Shown: positions 16,872 to 26,297, numbered from the stretch's first letter. The stretch: DNA of 64,000 bases from Cohnella thailandensis (GCF_014212135.1 NZ_JACJVQ010000013.1:248001-312000); one strand, 5' to 3'. The notes: generated by a model not told the origin, from the letters alone. A program made the numbers and translations.

Positions 16872-17335
16872 CCGTCTTCATCCTCCACTTTGAATCGCAC
16901 CGTATGTATCGATTGTCCTTTGGGATCGGCAATGATGATGCCTTCGCACTCCGGGAACAGCAAGGCGTAGGCGAGCAATCTCTCGCGCAGTCCCGATGCC
17001 GTCCACTCGATCGGCTTGCGGGCGCGGTCCATCTTGACCAAGTAATAAAGCTCTTCCTTCTGAACCAAATAATCGAAATACAACCTAGTGGCTTGCATGG
17101 GACCTTCGTCGACGGCTACCCCAAGCGGAATGCGATGCTTGCCGGAGAGCACTTCGTAGCCGCACGCTTCCAGCCATTCCACCTGCTCGTCCCGCTCGAC
17201 CGATCCGTCCTGCATGAGCCTTCTTAACCGCAAGCTCGGCGGCGCGTGCAGCCAGCGAGCGAATTGAAACCAAAGCCACCATAATAGCAATAGAATAACC
17301 ACCAGAAAAACGAACCAATCTCCGATTTGGCTCAC
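16868..17335 (-). CDS. Unknown single-span membrane protein coupled to argR
   Basis: 155 residues of unrecognised family. One N-terminal transmembrane helix (FVFLVVILLLLWWLWFQFA) precedes a soluble domain of about 125 residues that is presumably cytoplasmic, given the basic residues just after the helix. That domain has a repeated aromatic pattern (TRLYFDYLVQKEELYYLVKMDRA) and a C-terminal beta-like stretch CEGIIIADPKGQSIHTVRF, which is reminiscent of small nuclease or restriction-endonuclease-like folds but has no clear catalytic motif. Its stop overlaps the argR start by 4 bases, so the two are co-translated. It occupies the place between tlyA and argR where B. subtilis has no gene. Function not assigned. 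Confidence 0.75.
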   Translation of the reverse strand: MSQIGDWFVFLVVILLLLWWLWFQFARWLHAPPSLRLRRLMQDGSVERDEQVEWLEACGYEVLSGKHRIPLGVAVDEGPMQATRLYFDYLVQKEELYYLVKMDRARKPIEWTASGLRERLLAYALLFPECEGIIIADPKGQSIHTVRFKVEDEDG

Positions 17336-17423
17336 CGGGACGATCCCCTCTCCCTAAGCAGAAGGCCTATCGGCCATTGTAACCTAGTTCGAGGACTTCC
17401 CTCCGTTCTCCTCTCGCGAAGAA

Positions 17424-17490
17424 CAAAAAACCGGAGCTGGACGGGGAGAAGCGGTACCGTTATGGACGGGCCGTTCTTCGGCAGCTCCGG
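17424..17490 (-). terminator. Terminator downstream of tlyA
   Basis: CCGGAGCTG and CAGCTCCGG pair around a structured region of about 40 bases containing smaller inverted repeats, and six T residues follow on the minus strand. It separates the ispA-dxs-tlyA side from the argR-recN side. Confidence 0.7.
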
Positions 17491-17609
17491 GATTGGTTAC
17501 CCAAGCAAAAACACCTTCGGCGTCTTGGGACGTCGATGCAGCTCAGTAAATCGCGACTTTATGCGTTCTTTAACGCCGAGAAGCTCTTCATTGACGCGAA
17601 TGGAATAGT

Positions 17610-18461
17610 TTAGCTTCCGCCTTTGCGGAAGGTAGCCGCGGCTTCTTGAGCCGTACGCTTGGCCAGCTGGGCAAGCTCCTCCTCAACCGGATGGGCGGCT
17701 AGCTCGCCCCCCGCGGCAAACCGCCGCCAGTAAGCGAGAAACTCAATGTTGCCTTCCCCGCCCGTAATCGGCGAGTAAGTCAAGCCCTGAAGCTCGAAGC
17801 CCAGCTGGCTCGCGAACGTCAGAATCTCCTTGATCACCGCTTCGTGAACGGAGGAATCCCTCACCACTCCCGACTTGCCGACCTGCTCCCTGCCCGCCTC
17901 GAATTGGGGCTTGATCAGAGCGACGGTTCCGCCGCCATCCGCGAGAATAGGCGCCAGTGCGGGAAGGATCAGCTTCAAGGAAATAAAGCTGACGTCGATC
18001 GTCGCGAAGGTAGGGACGGGGCCCTCCAATTGCTCGGCGGTCACGTTGCGGAAGTTCGTTCTCTCCATAACGCGAACCTTCTCGTTCTGCCTAAGCGACC
18101 AGTCGAGCTGGTTGTAGCCGACATCGATCGCATAGACAAGCGAAGCTCCGTTCTGGAGCGCGCAGTCGGTGAAGCCGCCCGTCGAGGCCCCGATATCGAG
18201 CATGACCGCGCCGTTCAAGTCGATGGAGAAGTGCCGGATCGCCTTCTCCAGCTTCAGCCCTCCGCGGCTCACATAGGGATGAGGGGCTCCCTTCACCGTC
18301 AAAGCCGAGTCGCGCGGGATCTTGGTCCCGGCCTTATCGACCTTCTCGGAGCCGACGAGCACCAATCCCGCCATGATGGCGGCTTTGGCCTTCTCTCGGC
18401 TCTCGAAGTATCCCATCTCCACGAGGAGAACGTCCAATCGTTCCTTAAGCGTCGCCGTCAT
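17610..18461 (-). CDS. tlyA: TlyA-family rRNA 2'-O-methyltransferase (YqxC)
   Basis: 283 residues: an N-terminal S4 RNA-binding domain (KERLDVLLVEMGYFESREKAKAAI, with MAGLVLVGSEKVDKAGTKI) and an FtsJ/RrmJ-like SAM methyltransferase domain with AVMLDIGASTGGFTDCALQNGA (motif I), ATIDVSFISLKLILPAL and VALIKPQFEAGREQVGKSGVV. The catalytic K-D-K-E set of FtsJ enzymes is consistent with what is seen. TlyA methylates cytidines in 16S and 23S rRNA in mycobacteria; in spore formers the orthologue YqxC is uncharacterised. It is 3 bases after dxs, so the two are co-transcribed. Confidence 0.93.
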   Translation of the reverse strand: MTATLKERLDVLLVEMGYFESREKAKAAIMAGLVLVGSEKVDKAGTKIPRDSALTVKGAPHPYVSRGGLKLEKAIRHFSIDLNGAVMLDIGASTGGFTDCALQNGASLVYAIDVGYNQLDWSLRQNEKVRVMERTNFRNVTAEQLEGPVPTFATIDVSFISLKLILPALAPILADGGGTVALIKPQFEAGREQVGKSGVVRDSSVHEAVIKEILTFASQLGFELQGLTYSPITGGEGNIEFLAYWRRFAAGGELAAHPVEEELAQLAKRTAQEAAATFRKGGS

Positions 18462-18464
18462 CGC

Positions 18465-20354
18465 CTAAGTCGCCTTCTGACGCACGCGCAACGCCTTGGA
18501 GCGCAGCTCCCCGGCGACATGCTCCGCCGTCAGGCCGGCTTCGACGCGCTGCTCCTTGATGCTGGCGTGCTCGATGAAGAGATCAGGAATCCCGATGAGA
18601 GACACGGACACGTTATGGAGATGCTGAAGGGCGTAGAATTCGAGAACGGCGGAGCCGAGACCGCCCGCCACCGCCGTCTCTTCCAGCACGAGCAGCGGGA
18701 TATGCTCCTGCGCCAGCTCCTGAAGCATCTCTTCGTCGAGCGGCTTGATAAACCGGGCGTTGATGACCCGCACGTTAAGGCCTTCCCTCTTCAGAAGGTC
18801 CGCCGCTTCCTCGGCGACCTGCACCATCGGACCGATGGCGAGCACCGCCGCGAAGTCTCCTTCGCGAGTCTTCTCCCACTTCCCGATCGGAAGCGGCAGC
18901 GGATTCTCATCCATCGGGACGCCCAGTCCGTTCACGCGAGGATATCGGACGGCGATCGGACCGTCGTCGTAATCGACCGCCGTCTTCATCATCCGGCGCA
19001 GCTCGTTCTCGTCCTTCGGCATCATCAGCACCATATTCGGGATATGTCGCAGGAACGCGATGTCGTAGACGCCTTGATGCGTCTCTCCGTCCGGTCCGAC
19101 GAAGCCGGCTCGGTCGATGGCGAAGATGACGTTGGCGTTATGCCGGCAAATATCGTGAACGACTTGGTCATAGGCCCGCTGAAGGAAGGTCGAATAGACG
19201 GCGAACACCGGCTTCATCCCTTCCAAGGCCATTGCGGCGGATAGGGTAGCCGCATGCTGTTCGGCGATGCCGACGTCGAACATCCGGTCCGGGAACCGCT
19301 TCGCGAAGCCGAGAAGACCCGAGCCTCCCGGCATGGCCGGCGTAATGGCGACGATCCGCTCGTCCTTCTCCGCAAGCTCGATAAGCGCGTTGCCGAACAC
19401 CTCGGTATACATAGGCGGTCCGACCGGCTTCACGACCTGGCCCGACTCGATCTTGTACGGCGTAATTCCGTGCCACTTGTGGGAATCCGCTTCCGCCGGG
19501 GAGTAGCCTTTGCCCTTCACCGTCAGCACGTGGACGAGAACGGGTCCGTCTACCTTGTCCGCTTGGCGGAGAGTTTCGATGAGCTTCTCCGTATCGTGGC
19601 CGTCTACCGGTCCTAAGTACTTCAGGCCGAATTCCTCGAACAGCATTCCCGGCACGACCAAGTACTTGATTCCGTCCTTGAAGCGCTCGGCCGTCTTGGC
19701 AAGCTTCCCTCCGACGGCCGGTATCTTGCGCAGGAACGCTTCGAACTCTTCCTTCGCCTTACGGTAAGTCTTATCCGAACGAACCTTGCCCAAATAATTG
19801 TGCAGCGCGCCGACGTTCGGAGCGATCGACATCTCGTTGTCGTTCAGAATGACGGTCAGCTTGCGCTTCTCATGGCCGATATGGTTAAGGGCTTCCAGAG
19901 CCATGCCGCCCGTGAGGGCGCCGTCGCCGATGACGGCAACGACCCGGTTCTTATCGCCTTTGAGGTCCCGCGCGAGAGCCATGCCCGCGGCGGCCGACAA
20001 GGAAGTGCTGCTATGGCCGGCTTCCCATACGTCGTGCTCGCTCTCGGAGCGCTTGACGAAGCCGCACAGCCCGTTCTTCTGACGGAGGGTATCGAAGCGA
20101 TCCATCCGTCCCGTCAAGATCTTATGAACGTAGGCCTGGTGACCGACATCGAAGATGAACTTGTCTCTTGGGCTGTCGTACAAGTAATGCATGGCGATCG
20201 TAAGCTCGACGACACCGAGATTCGGAGCCAAATGGCCTCCGGTTGCCGAAAGCTTCTCAATGAGAAAATGTCTGATTTCTTGAGCCAACTGCGAAAGCTC
20301 CGGCATGGAGAGTTTCTTCAGATCAGTTGGACTGTCGATATGATCGAGCAGCAA
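18465..20354 (-). CDS. dxs: 1-deoxy-D-xylulose-5-phosphate synthase
   Basis: 629 residues. Thiamine-diphosphate enzyme condensing pyruvate with glyceraldehyde 3-phosphate, the first step of the MEP isoprenoid pathway. Landmarks: [33 protein letters not shown], the ThDP motif [28 protein letters not shown], the transketolase-like pyrimidine domain with [18 protein letters not shown] (catalytic Glu) and [18 protein letters not shown]. The TTG at 20354 is chosen because homologues begin at LLDHIDSP and a GGGGAA precedes it; the frame is open further upstream to 20402. Directly downstream comes tlyA. It has a promoter separate from ispA. Confidence 0.96.
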   Translation of the reverse strand: MLLDHIDSPTDLKKLSMPELSQLAQEIRHFLIEKLSATGGHLAPNLGVVELTIAMHYLYDSPRDKFIFDVGHQAYVHKILTGRMDRFDTLRQKNGLCGFVKRSESEHDVWEAGHSSTSLSAAAGMALARDLKGDKNRVVAVIGDGALTGGMALEALNHIGHEKRKLTVILNDNEMSIAPNVGALHNYLGKVRSDKTYRKAKEEFEAFLRKIPAVGGKLAKTAERFKDGIKYLVVPGMLFEEFGLKYLGPVDGHDTEKLIETLRQADKVDGPVLVHVLTVKGKGYSPAEADSHKWHGITPYKIESGQVVKPVGPPMYTEVFGNALIELAEKDERIVAITPAMPGGSGLLGFAKRFPDRMFDVGIAEQHAATLSAAMALEGMKPVFAVYSTFLQRAYDQVVHDICRHNANVIFAIDRAGFVGPDGETHQGVYDIAFLRHIPNMVLMMPKDENELRRMMKTAVDYDDGPIAVRYPRVNGLGVPMDENPLPLPIGKWEKTREGDFAAVLAIGPMVQVAEEAADLLKREGLNVRVINARFIKPLDEEMLQELAQEHIPLLVLEETAVAGGLGSAVLEFYALQHLHNVSVSLIGIPDLFIEHASIKEQRVEAGLTAEHVAGELRSKALRVRQKAT

Positions 20355-20475
20355 GTAAGTTCCCCGCTTTCCCCGAATTTGACAAAAGCACACCGTATCC
20401 AATATCTCTAAATGAATAAGCGTAGCGGCTCAAGCCAACTTCTTGTGTGCATGCGTTCAACAGAATAATACGCCC

Positions 20476-20484
20476 ATTATATCA
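20476..20484 (-). promoter_or_regulatory. Extended -10 promoter of dxs
   Basis: TGATATAAT on the minus strand is a perfect extended -10 (TG-N-TATAAT), 121 bases upstream of the dxs start. No good -35 is seen, as is usual for extended -10 promoters. The 323-base ispA-dxs gap holds this site and the ispA terminator and no other gene that I can see. Confidence 0.55.
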
Positions 20485-20591
20485 TAACCGGAAATCAAAC
20501 CCCAAGCTTAACCCGAAGGAATGGTTCCTTTTTCGACGAAAAGCGATCGTCTTGATCAGGCCATAATGCCTACTTTTCGGCCGCTTCTCGT

Positions 20592-20638
20592 AAAAACAAC
20601 GCCTTTCCCGCGAGGCACTCCCGACGGAAACGGCGTTG
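20592..20638 (-). terminator. Terminator of the ispA operon
   Basis: CAACGCC and GGCGTTG form the outer stem, with further pairing TTTCC/GGAAA inside; TTTTT follows on the minus strand. It lies 40 bases after the ispA stop. Confidence 0.8.
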
Positions 20639-20677
20639 CGAAGGGGATGCCGAGCGGCTCGCCCGGCAATAAACGAC

Positions 20678-21589
20678 TCAGTGATCTCGCCTCATCATGA
20701 CGTCCGCAATGTCGGTCAGCAGGTCCGTTCGTTGCAGGCCCGCTTGCCGAATCGCCCTTACGGCTTCGTTCGTCAGCGATCGCACGCGTTCTCGGCTCTC
20801 TTCAAGTCCGATGAGGTAAGGATAGGTGACCTTGCCTTGTTTCTCGTCGCTATTCAGCGGCTTGCCCAGCTTCGTCTCGTCGCCGATCAAGTCCAGAATG
20901 TCGTCTTGAATCTGGAAGGCAAGGCCGATGTTGCGCCCGAACAGCTCCAGCGCGGCGAGCTGATCCGGCGTCGCTTCCGCCGCATGCCCTCCTGCCCGAA
21001 GCGAGCATGCGATCAGATCGCTGGTCTTGTGAAGATGAATGTTCTCCAGTTCTTCCATGGAAGTGATTCCTTGCTCGCCTAGCATATCGTCGGCCTGCCC
21101 GCCTACCATTCCAGGCAGCCCGGCAAAGCGGGACAGCTCGGACACGACCGCCAGCACCCGCTCCGCGGGCACTCCCTTCCCCGCCGCCAGGGACGCGACA
21201 TAGAAGGCGTGGGTGAGCAAGCCGTCTCCCGCCAGGATCGCCATCGCTTCCCCGAACACCTTATGGTTGGTCGGACGGCCCCTGCGGTAATCGTCGTTAT
21301 CCATTGCCGGCAAGTCGTCGTGGATCAGGGAATACGTATGAATCATCTCGATGGCCGCGGCGAACGGAAGCGCCCGTTGACGCGCTTCTTCCTCGCCGGA
21401 CACGCTCTCAGCGGCGGCAAGCGCGAGAATCGGCCTGAGCCTCTTCCCTCCCGCGTCCAGCGAATATCGAATCGCCTCGTTCAGGCGAGAGGGCACTCGC
21501 CAATGGACGGGAACGATGTCCCGCAGAGCCGATTCCGTCAGATCTCTTAAGCCGTTCATGTAGGTATGAATATCGATCTTCTGAGCCAA
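20678..21589 (-). CDS. ispA: Farnesyl diphosphate synthase (polyprenyl synthetase)
   Basis: 303 residues. Condenses isopentenyl diphosphate with allylic diphosphates to farnesyl diphosphate for quinone and undecaprenol synthesis. The first Asp-rich motif is IHDDLPAMDNDDYRRGRPTNH near residue 90, with the small insertion typical of bacterial (type II) FPP synthases; the second is FQIQDDILDLIGD near residue 220. GGKRLRPIL near residue 48 is the IPP-binding stretch. It lies 15 bases after xseB and precedes dxs, the arrangement of B. subtilis xseA-xseB-ispA-dxs. Confidence 0.95.
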   Translation of the reverse strand: MAQKIDIHTYMNGLRDLTESALRDIVPVHWRVPSRLNEAIRYSLDAGGKRLRPILALAAAESVSGEEEARQRALPFAAAIEMIHTYSLIHDDLPAMDNDDYRRGRPTNHKVFGEAMAILAGDGLLTHAFYVASLAAGKGVPAERVLAVVSELSRFAGLPGMVGGQADDMLGEQGITSMEELENIHLHKTSDLIACSLRAGGHAAEATPDQLAALELFGRNIGLAFQIQDDILDLIGDETKLGKPLNSDEKQGKVTYPYLIGLEESRERVRSLTNEAVRAIRQAGLQRTDLLTDIADVMMRRDH

Positions 21590-21604
21590 TCCCGTACCTC
21601 TCCT

Positions 21605-21904
21605 TTATTCCGCTCCCGATTCCTCGCGCCCCGGAGCGAAGGGCTTGCGCTGAAGCCCGTTCTCGTCTTCGACGAGCATCTCGATTCGTCGTTCTACCTG
21701 TTCGAGCTTCATGCCGCATAAGCGCGAGAGCGCGATGCCCTCCTGATAAAGCTCGATAGCCGTCTCGAGAGGCACGTCGGTGCTCTCGAGCTGGGAGACG
21801 ATTCTCTCCAGCCGGTCCATCGCTTCCTCGAAGGTCAGAGCGATGTCTCCGTCTCCCGTCTTGGCCTTCTCCTCCGCTTCCGGCCGTTCGTTAGGGTTGG
21901 CCAT
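21605..21904 (-). CDS. xseB: Exodeoxyribonuclease VII small subunit
   Basis: 99 residues, slightly longer than usual (about 80) because of an acidic N-terminal extension and a C-terminal tail. The family core is ALTFEEAMDRLERIVSQLESTDVPLETAIELYQEGIALSRLC. It binds XseA to form exonuclease VII, which degrades single-stranded DNA. It overlaps the xseA 3' end by 14 bases, indicating coupling of the two subunits. Confidence 0.93.
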   Translation of the reverse strand: MANPNERPEAEEKAKTGDGDIALTFEEAMDRLERIVSQLESTDVPLETAIELYQEGIALSRLCGMKLEQVERRIEMLVEDENGLQRKPFAPGREESGAE

Positions 21905-23258
21905 TCGCGATCTCCTCCTCCTGCAGCGCCCAAACCTGGCAATCCATTCGCCCGTCCCCCAATCGGACTTTGACGATATCGCCGGGCTGAACTTCTTTAA
22001 TCGTACGGATGAGCGACTTCTCCGTTTCGTCGTATACCAAACTGTAGCCTCTGGACATGATCTTCAGGGGGCTAAGCGCATCCAACTGGCGCACCGCCAA
22101 TCCGAAGCGTCCTTGCTTATCCCGAAGCGCGTTCTTCATCGCGAGAGTCAACCCTCTCGCGGCCGCGTCCGCGCGTTTTCGGGCATAGGCCGCCTGTTCC
22201 GCCGGACTGGCCGCGGCGAGACGCCCTTCCAGCTGGGACAGGCGCTGCCTCGCCCTGGCCGCATGTCCCTCCGCTCGGTACCTTAAGCGTTCTCTCAGCC
22301 GGTCAAGCTGCTCCGCTCTCGCGAGCAGCGCTCGCCTCGGCTGAGTGAAGAAAGGAGAACGCGCGGCATGCCGCCAGCGCTCGCGAGACTTCGCGACCGT
22401 CAGCTTAAGAGACTTCGCCATTCTCGTCTCCAGCGATTGGAGCTGCTGCCTCAGCTCGGCCGCGTGAGGCACCGCGAGCTCCGCCGCCGCGGTCGGCGTG
22501 GCCGCTCGCAGGTCCGCCGCGAAGTCCGCGATCGTGAAGTCCGTCTCGTGGCCGACCGCCGAGATGATCGGGATCGCGGACTTGCGGATCGCCCTCGCGA
22601 CGGCCTCCTCGTTAAACGCCCACAGCTCCTCCAACGAGCCGCCCCCGCGTCCGACGATCAAGATGTCGGTTTCCGCCAGCCGATTCATCGCGGCGATCGC
22701 CTTCACGATGGAAGGAGCCGCGGCCGTTCCTTGTACGGAAACCGGATAAAGGATGACGGGAACGGAGGGATGTCTGCGCTGAAGCGTAATAAGAATATCC
22801 CGAACCGCCGCTCCGGTCGGGGAAGTGATGACGCCGATGGCGCGAGGGAACCGGGGAATCGGTCTCTTGAGCCGTTCCGAGAAGAGCCCTTCCTCCTCCA
22901 GCTTGCGTTTAAGCTGTTCAAAGGCGAGGTATAAGCTGCCGATCCCGTCCGGCTGCATCGCCGTCACGTAGAATTGATACTGCCCGTCGCGCTCGTAAAC
23001 CGAGACTCCGCCTCTCGCAAGAACCTTCATGCCATCCTTCGGCACGAAAGGCAGACGCTGGTTATGGGAAGAGAACATGATGCTCTTGAGCCGCCCGCTC
23101 TCATCCTTAAGCGTGAAATACATATGTCCGCTGGAATGCCGCGTGAAGTTCGAGATCTCTCCGCGCAGCCAGACGTCTTGAAGCTGGCGGTCTCCCTCCA
23201 GCTTCATCTTGATGTATCTATTGACGTCGCGGATGCTAAGCACTCGTGATGGTTCCAT
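21891..23258 (-). CDS. xseA: Exodeoxyribonuclease VII large subunit
   Basis: 455 residues. The N-terminal OB-fold domain has VWLRGEISNFTRHSSGHMYFTLKDE; the catalytic domain has AIGVITSPTGAAVRDI, DILIVGRGGGSLEELWAFNEE and ISAVGHETDFTIADFAADLRA(A)TPTAAAE; a long Arg/Ala-rich coiled-coil region follows, and a C-terminal LKIMSRGYSLVYDE segment. With XseB it forms the cytosolic ssDNA exonuclease VII. Start ATG 23258 begins MEPSRVLSIRDVNRYIK, matching homologues. It is 33 bases downstream of folD in the same operon. Confidence 0.95.
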   Translation of the reverse strand: MEPSRVLSIRDVNRYIKMKLEGDRQLQDVWLRGEISNFTRHSSGHMYFTLKDESGRLKSIMFSSHNQRLPFVPKDGMKVLARGGVSVYERDGQYQFYVTAMQPDGIGSLYLAFEQLKRKLEEEGLFSERLKRPIPRFPRAIGVITSPTGAAVRDILITLQRRHPSVPVILYPVSVQGTAAAPSIVKAIAAMNRLAETDILIVGRGGGSLEELWAFNEEAVARAIRKSAIPIISAVGHETDFTIADFAADLRAATPTAAAELAVPHAAELRQQLQSLETRMAKSLKLTVAKSRERWRHAARSPFFTQPRRALLARAEQLDRLRERLRYRAEGHAARARQRLSQLEGRLAAASPAEQAAYARKRADAAARGLTLAMKNALRDKQGRFGLAVRQLDALSPLKIMSRGYSLVYDETEKSLIRTIKEVQPGDIVKVRLGDGRMDCQVWALQEEEIANGQP

Positions 23259-23291
23259 CTCTTCGCCTCCGCTCCGCGATATTCGTTGCCG

Positions 23292-24149
23292 TTAGCTCAA
23301 GCCGTGCGTCTTCTTGGCGGCTTTAAGCGTATTGGACATAAGCATGGTGATGGTCATCGGGCCGACGCCGCGGGGAACCGGAGTGATCCAGCCCGCCGTG
23401 TCCAGAACGTCCTCGTAATCGACGTCGCCGCACAGCTTGCCGTCCGGCAGCCGGTTGATGCCCACGTCGATGACGACGGCTCCCGGCTTCACCCAGTCGC
23501 GCTTGACGAGCTTCGGCACGCCGACGGCGGCCACGAGAATATCGGCTCCTCTCGCCACTTCCGCTAGATTAGGAGTGCGCGAATGGCAGACCGTGACCGT
23601 CGCGTTCTCTCTCAGCAGCAGCAGCGATACCGGCTTGCCGACGATATTGCTGCGGCCGATGACGACGGCATGCTTGCCCGCGGGAGCGTTGCCCGTTCTC
23701 TTCAGCAGCTCGATGCACCCCGCCGGAGTGCAAGGGAGCAAGGAGTCGTCCCCGATCATCAGGTTCCCGACGTTGATCGGGTGGAACCCGTCGACGTCCT
23801 TCTCTACCGAAATGGCGTCGATGACCGGCTTCTCCTCCAGATGCTTCGGCAGAGGCAGCTGAACCAGGATGCCATGGATAGAAGCTTGTTCGTTCAATCG
23901 GTCGATCAGAGCGAGAAGCTCCGCTTGGGTCGTCTCGGCGGACAGGCGGTGGACCTCCGAATAGAAGCCGAGATCCTCGCAAGCCTTCGCTTTGTTCCGA
24001 ACGTATACCTGAGAGGCTGGGTCCTCCCCGACGAGGACGACAGCCAGCCCCGGCCGAATTCCCCGCTCCAGAAGCGATTCGACTTCCGCCTTGATCTCTT
24101 CGCGAATCGTATCCGAGATCTTCTTGCCGTCGATTACATGTGCGCTCAT
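23292..24149 (-). CDS. folD: Bifunctional methylenetetrahydrofolate dehydrogenase/cyclohydrolase
   Basis: 285 residues. Interconverts 5,10-methylene-, methenyl- and 10-formyl-tetrahydrofolate in one-carbon metabolism. Seen: [27 protein letters not shown] with the catalytic Tyr and Lys, [33 protein letters not shown] and [19 protein letters not shown] for NADP binding; [20 protein letters not shown] near the end. It overlaps nusB by 4 bases (ATGA). Confidence 0.97.
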   Translation of the reverse strand: MSAHVIDGKKISDTIREEIKAEVESLLERGIRPGLAVVLVGEDPASQVYVRNKAKACEDLGFYSEVHRLSAETTQAELLALIDRLNEQASIHGILVQLPLPKHLEEKPVIDAISVEKDVDGFHPINVGNLMIGDDSLLPCTPAGCIELLKRTGNAPAGKHAVVIGRSNIVGKPVSLLLLRENATVTVCHSRTPNLAEVARGADILVAAVGVPKLVKRDWVKPGAVVIDVGINRLPDGKLCGDVDYEDVLDTAGWITPVPRGVGPMTITMLMSNTLKAAKKTHGLS

Positions 24150-24637
24150 GCTTGTTCCCCTTCCTCCGCATTGCTCGCGGCCGGCGAAGCCGGCTCGTCG
24201 TTCTTCGACTGCTTCTCCCGAATCATTCGGCCGAGAACGCCGTTCACGAATTTGCCGGACTCGTCGGTCCCGAAGTGCTTGGCCAGCTCGATAGCTTCGT
24301 TCACGACGACCTTGGCAGGCACTTCCGTCCGGTACTCGAGCTCATAAGCCGCAAGCCGCAAAATCTGGCGATCTACTCTAGACAAGCGGTCGACCTGCCA
24401 TCCCGTCAAGAAAGCGGCCAATCGGCTATCCAATCGTTCGCGCTTCTCGGATACTCCGCGGACGAGCTCGCGCGTAAAGGCGTCGACGGCGATTACGCCC
24501 TCGACGTCCGCTTCGAGCTCATTGTCCTGACGGATCTCTTCCATCACGGTATCGACGGCCGCTTCGGCCCCTACGCCGTTCATTTCCATTTGGTACAAAC
24601 ATTGCACCGTAATTTCTCTTGCCAATCTTCGCTTCAT
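24146..24637 (-). CDS. nusB: Transcription antitermination factor NusB
   Basis: 163 residues, all-helical NusB fold that with NusE (S10) binds boxA RNA to prevent early termination in rRNA operons. The N-terminus [20 protein letters not shown] carries the basic RNA-binding face; [32 protein letters not shown] and [29 protein letters not shown] are family signatures. A low-complexity acidic tail of about 20 residues follows. Stop overlaps folD start. The 160-base gap upstream, to the DUF2273 gene, holds no gene I can see. Confidence 0.96.
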   Translation of the reverse strand: MKRRLAREITVQCLYQMEMNGVGAEAAVDTVMEEIRQDNELEADVEGVIAVDAFTRELVRGVSEKRERLDSRLAAFLTGWQVDRLSRVDRQILRLAAYELEYRTEVPAKVVVNEAIELAKHFGTDESGKFVNGVLGRMIREKQSKNDEPASPAASNAEEGEQA

Positions 24638-24798
24638 GAATCCTCCGATCGAGTTCCGAGAACTTTGCTTCCATCCCTTATTTCCTATCCCCGTTTGGAG
24701 CTAGCTTCATACCCATCCTTATGCCCTTGGCTCTTGGACGCCCGGATTTGCTCGCGGCGCACCCTTCCTTACCCGTTAGGGCCGGGCTGAAGTTCGAA

Positions 24799-25029
24799 CT
24801 ATCGAGTCCAAGGCCAGCGATCGTTCATCCATTCCGTCAGCCGTTCCCAACGCACGAGCGGCCCTCGCTTCAAGTCCTTGTTCTTGCCTATGGCGTACCC
24901 CACGCCCAAGAGGAGAGCGAAGAAGAGCATGTCCCAAAATCCGCTGATCAAATAGATGATTCCAAGCAGAAATCCCGCCGCTATTCCGACCGAGCGTCCG
25001 CCGTAGGTGTCCCACCAGTCTTTCCACAT
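24799..25029 (-). CDS. DUF2273-family small membrane protein
   Basis: 76 residues with two hydrophobic segments (VGIAAGFLLGIIYLISGFWDMLFFALLLGVGYAIG) and a basic, Trp-rich tail. The family regularly sits beside amaP and asp23 genes, as here, and is thought to belong to that membrane-associated alkaline shock protein complex; its own role is unknown. It lies 18 bases after amaP. ATG 25029 was chosen since the protein start MWKDWWDTYGGRS is typical of the family and a GAGGGA is upstream. Confidence 0.82.
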   Translation of the reverse strand: MWKDWWDTYGGRSVGIAAGFLLGIIYLISGFWDMLFFALLLGVGYAIGKNKDLKRGPLVRWERLTEWMNDRWPWTR

Positions 25030-25047
25030 CGGTGGCGTTCCCTCCCT

Positions 25048-25611
25048 CTATTCCACGCGGCTCTTGTAGGTGGTAGGCGCTTGAGTCACGTTGGCTATGT
25101 AGACGGAGACCTCCGATACCGGAATGCCCGTTGTCTCCTGAACGAGCTCGGATACCGTCTTCTGCATCTCTTCCGACAGCGCGGGGATCGGAGTATCTCC
25201 GTCCACGAAAGCGCGGATCATGATTTGCAGGCCGGAGTCCGCCGCGCGAACGCGGGCCTTCAGATCCTTCACACCGCGTGTGCGGGAAGCGGCTTTAAGG
25301 GCGAGATTCTCCACCGTGTCGACCGAGATGCGAATATCGCCGTGTTCGGTCCGTTGATTGATCGAAGGCGCTTGGCCTCCCGAACGCTTGAACGAGACGA
25401 TAAAGATCCGAAGGCTCAAGAGAAGCAGGACGACGCCTATCGCGATAACCAACGTTTGAACGAGGGCGTCTTCCCCGATAATATCGTCCACGGCATTTTT
25501 GAGCCAATCGGCATCGAAGCCTCCCGCGGCCATCACGATCGCGAATACGGATGCCGCTCCGACCGCCAAGCTGTACACGAACAAGAGCAGCCTGTCCATT
25601 ACTTTGATCAA
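25048..25611 (-). CDS. amaP: Alkaline shock response membrane anchor protein AmaP
   Basis: 187 residues. Two N-terminal transmembrane helices (LLLFVYSLAVGAASVFAIVMAAGG and LVIAIGVVLLLLSLRIFIV) precede a soluble domain with the pattern GDIRISVDTVENLALKAASRTRGV, related to Asp23. In Staphylococcus AmaP anchors Asp23 to the membrane. Translation begins at TTG 25611 with GGAGGAG seven bases upstream; an ATG four codons in is the alternative. Located between the Asp23-like gene and a DUF2273 gene in one operon. Confidence 0.88.
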   Translation of the reverse strand: MIKVMDRLLLFVYSLAVGAASVFAIVMAAGGFDADWLKNAVDDIIGEDALVQTLVIAIGVVLLLLSLRIFIVSFKRSGGQAPSINQRTEHGDIRISVDTVENLALKAASRTRGVKDLKARVRAADSGLQIMIRAFVDGDTPIPALSEEMQKTVSELVQETTGIPVSEVSVYIANVTQAPTTYKSRVE

Positions 25612-25779
25612 CTTGAGTCTCCTCCAGTCCTGGCCAGCACGAAACTCTGGCTTCCTATCAACCCTGCATGATGGAGAAAAAGCGCCTAACAGCCGACCCT
25701 CGCGAGGAATCGGCCGTCACGCGCCGGCAGTCGCAAGCCGAAATGGGCGTCCGCCTTGAATGTCTCCTAAGCGGATGCT

Positions 25780-26187
25780 TTATCGAACACGCGCATGCGT
25801 CTCTTCTTCTTCTATCTTCTCGGCAGCCTTGAAGTGCACGTCGTGAATCTGCACGTTCACTTCCACGACGTTAAGACCCGTCATGACCTCGATCGAGCGC
25901 TTCACGTTGCGTTGAATTTCCGAAGCGATCTCCGGGATTCTTCTGCCGTATTCTACGATAATGTTGACGTCGACGGCCGCTTCGCGTTGGCCGACTTCCA
26001 CCTTCACGCCCTTGGACAGATTCTTGCGTCCGAGAAGCTCCGCGATGCCGGAAGAGATGCCGCCGCTCATTCCCGCTACGCCTTCGATCTCGACTGTCGC
26101 CAAGCCCGCGATAACTTCAATGACTTCCGGAGCGATCTGAATGGTTCCCATCTCGGTCCTTTCGTAATCGGGTACCAATGTTTCCAT
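25780..26187 (-). CDS. yqhY: Asp23/Gls24 family envelope stress response protein (YqhY-like)
   Basis: 135 residues. The Asp23 fold is visible as IQIAPEVIEVIAGLATVEIEGVAGMSG, KGVKVEVGQREAAVDVNIIVEYG and IQRNVKRSIEVMTGLNVVEVNVQI. The orthologue in B. subtilis, YqhY, sits directly behind accBC and is linked genetically to control of acetyl-CoA carboxylase and lipid homeostasis. Here too it follows accC, but a good promoter lies between them, so it can be expressed on its own with amaP, DUF2273, nusB and folD. Confidence 0.92.
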   Translation of the reverse strand: METLVPDYERTEMGTIQIAPEVIEVIAGLATVEIEGVAGMSGGISSGIAELLGRKNLSKGVKVEVGQREAAVDVNIIVEYGRRIPEIASEIQRNVKRSIEVMTGLNVVEVNVQIHDVHFKAAEKIEEEETHARVR

Positions 26188-26252
26188 TCTTCAATCCACC
26201 TCCTTGATTCCGATAGAGCCGCGCCAGAGCGGCTAATCCGATTCTAATTCAT

Positions 26253-26281
26253 ACTATAGCATTGCCGCAGATTTATGACAA
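26253..26281 (-). promoter_or_regulatory. Sigma-A promoter of the yqhY-amaP-nusB operon
   Basis: TTGTCA (26276-26281) and TATAGT (26253-26258) are separated by 17 bases on the minus strand; each hexamer differs from consensus at one position. It lies in the accC-yqhY gap, 66 bases before the yqhY start. Confidence 0.75.
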
Positions 26282-26297
26282 ACTCCTTCGGACTTGC

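Noticed and set aside
17844..19244. 466-codon open frame on the plus strand across tlyA and dxs
   Set aside because: It spans the junction of two well-supported minus-strand genes and has shadow-like composition.
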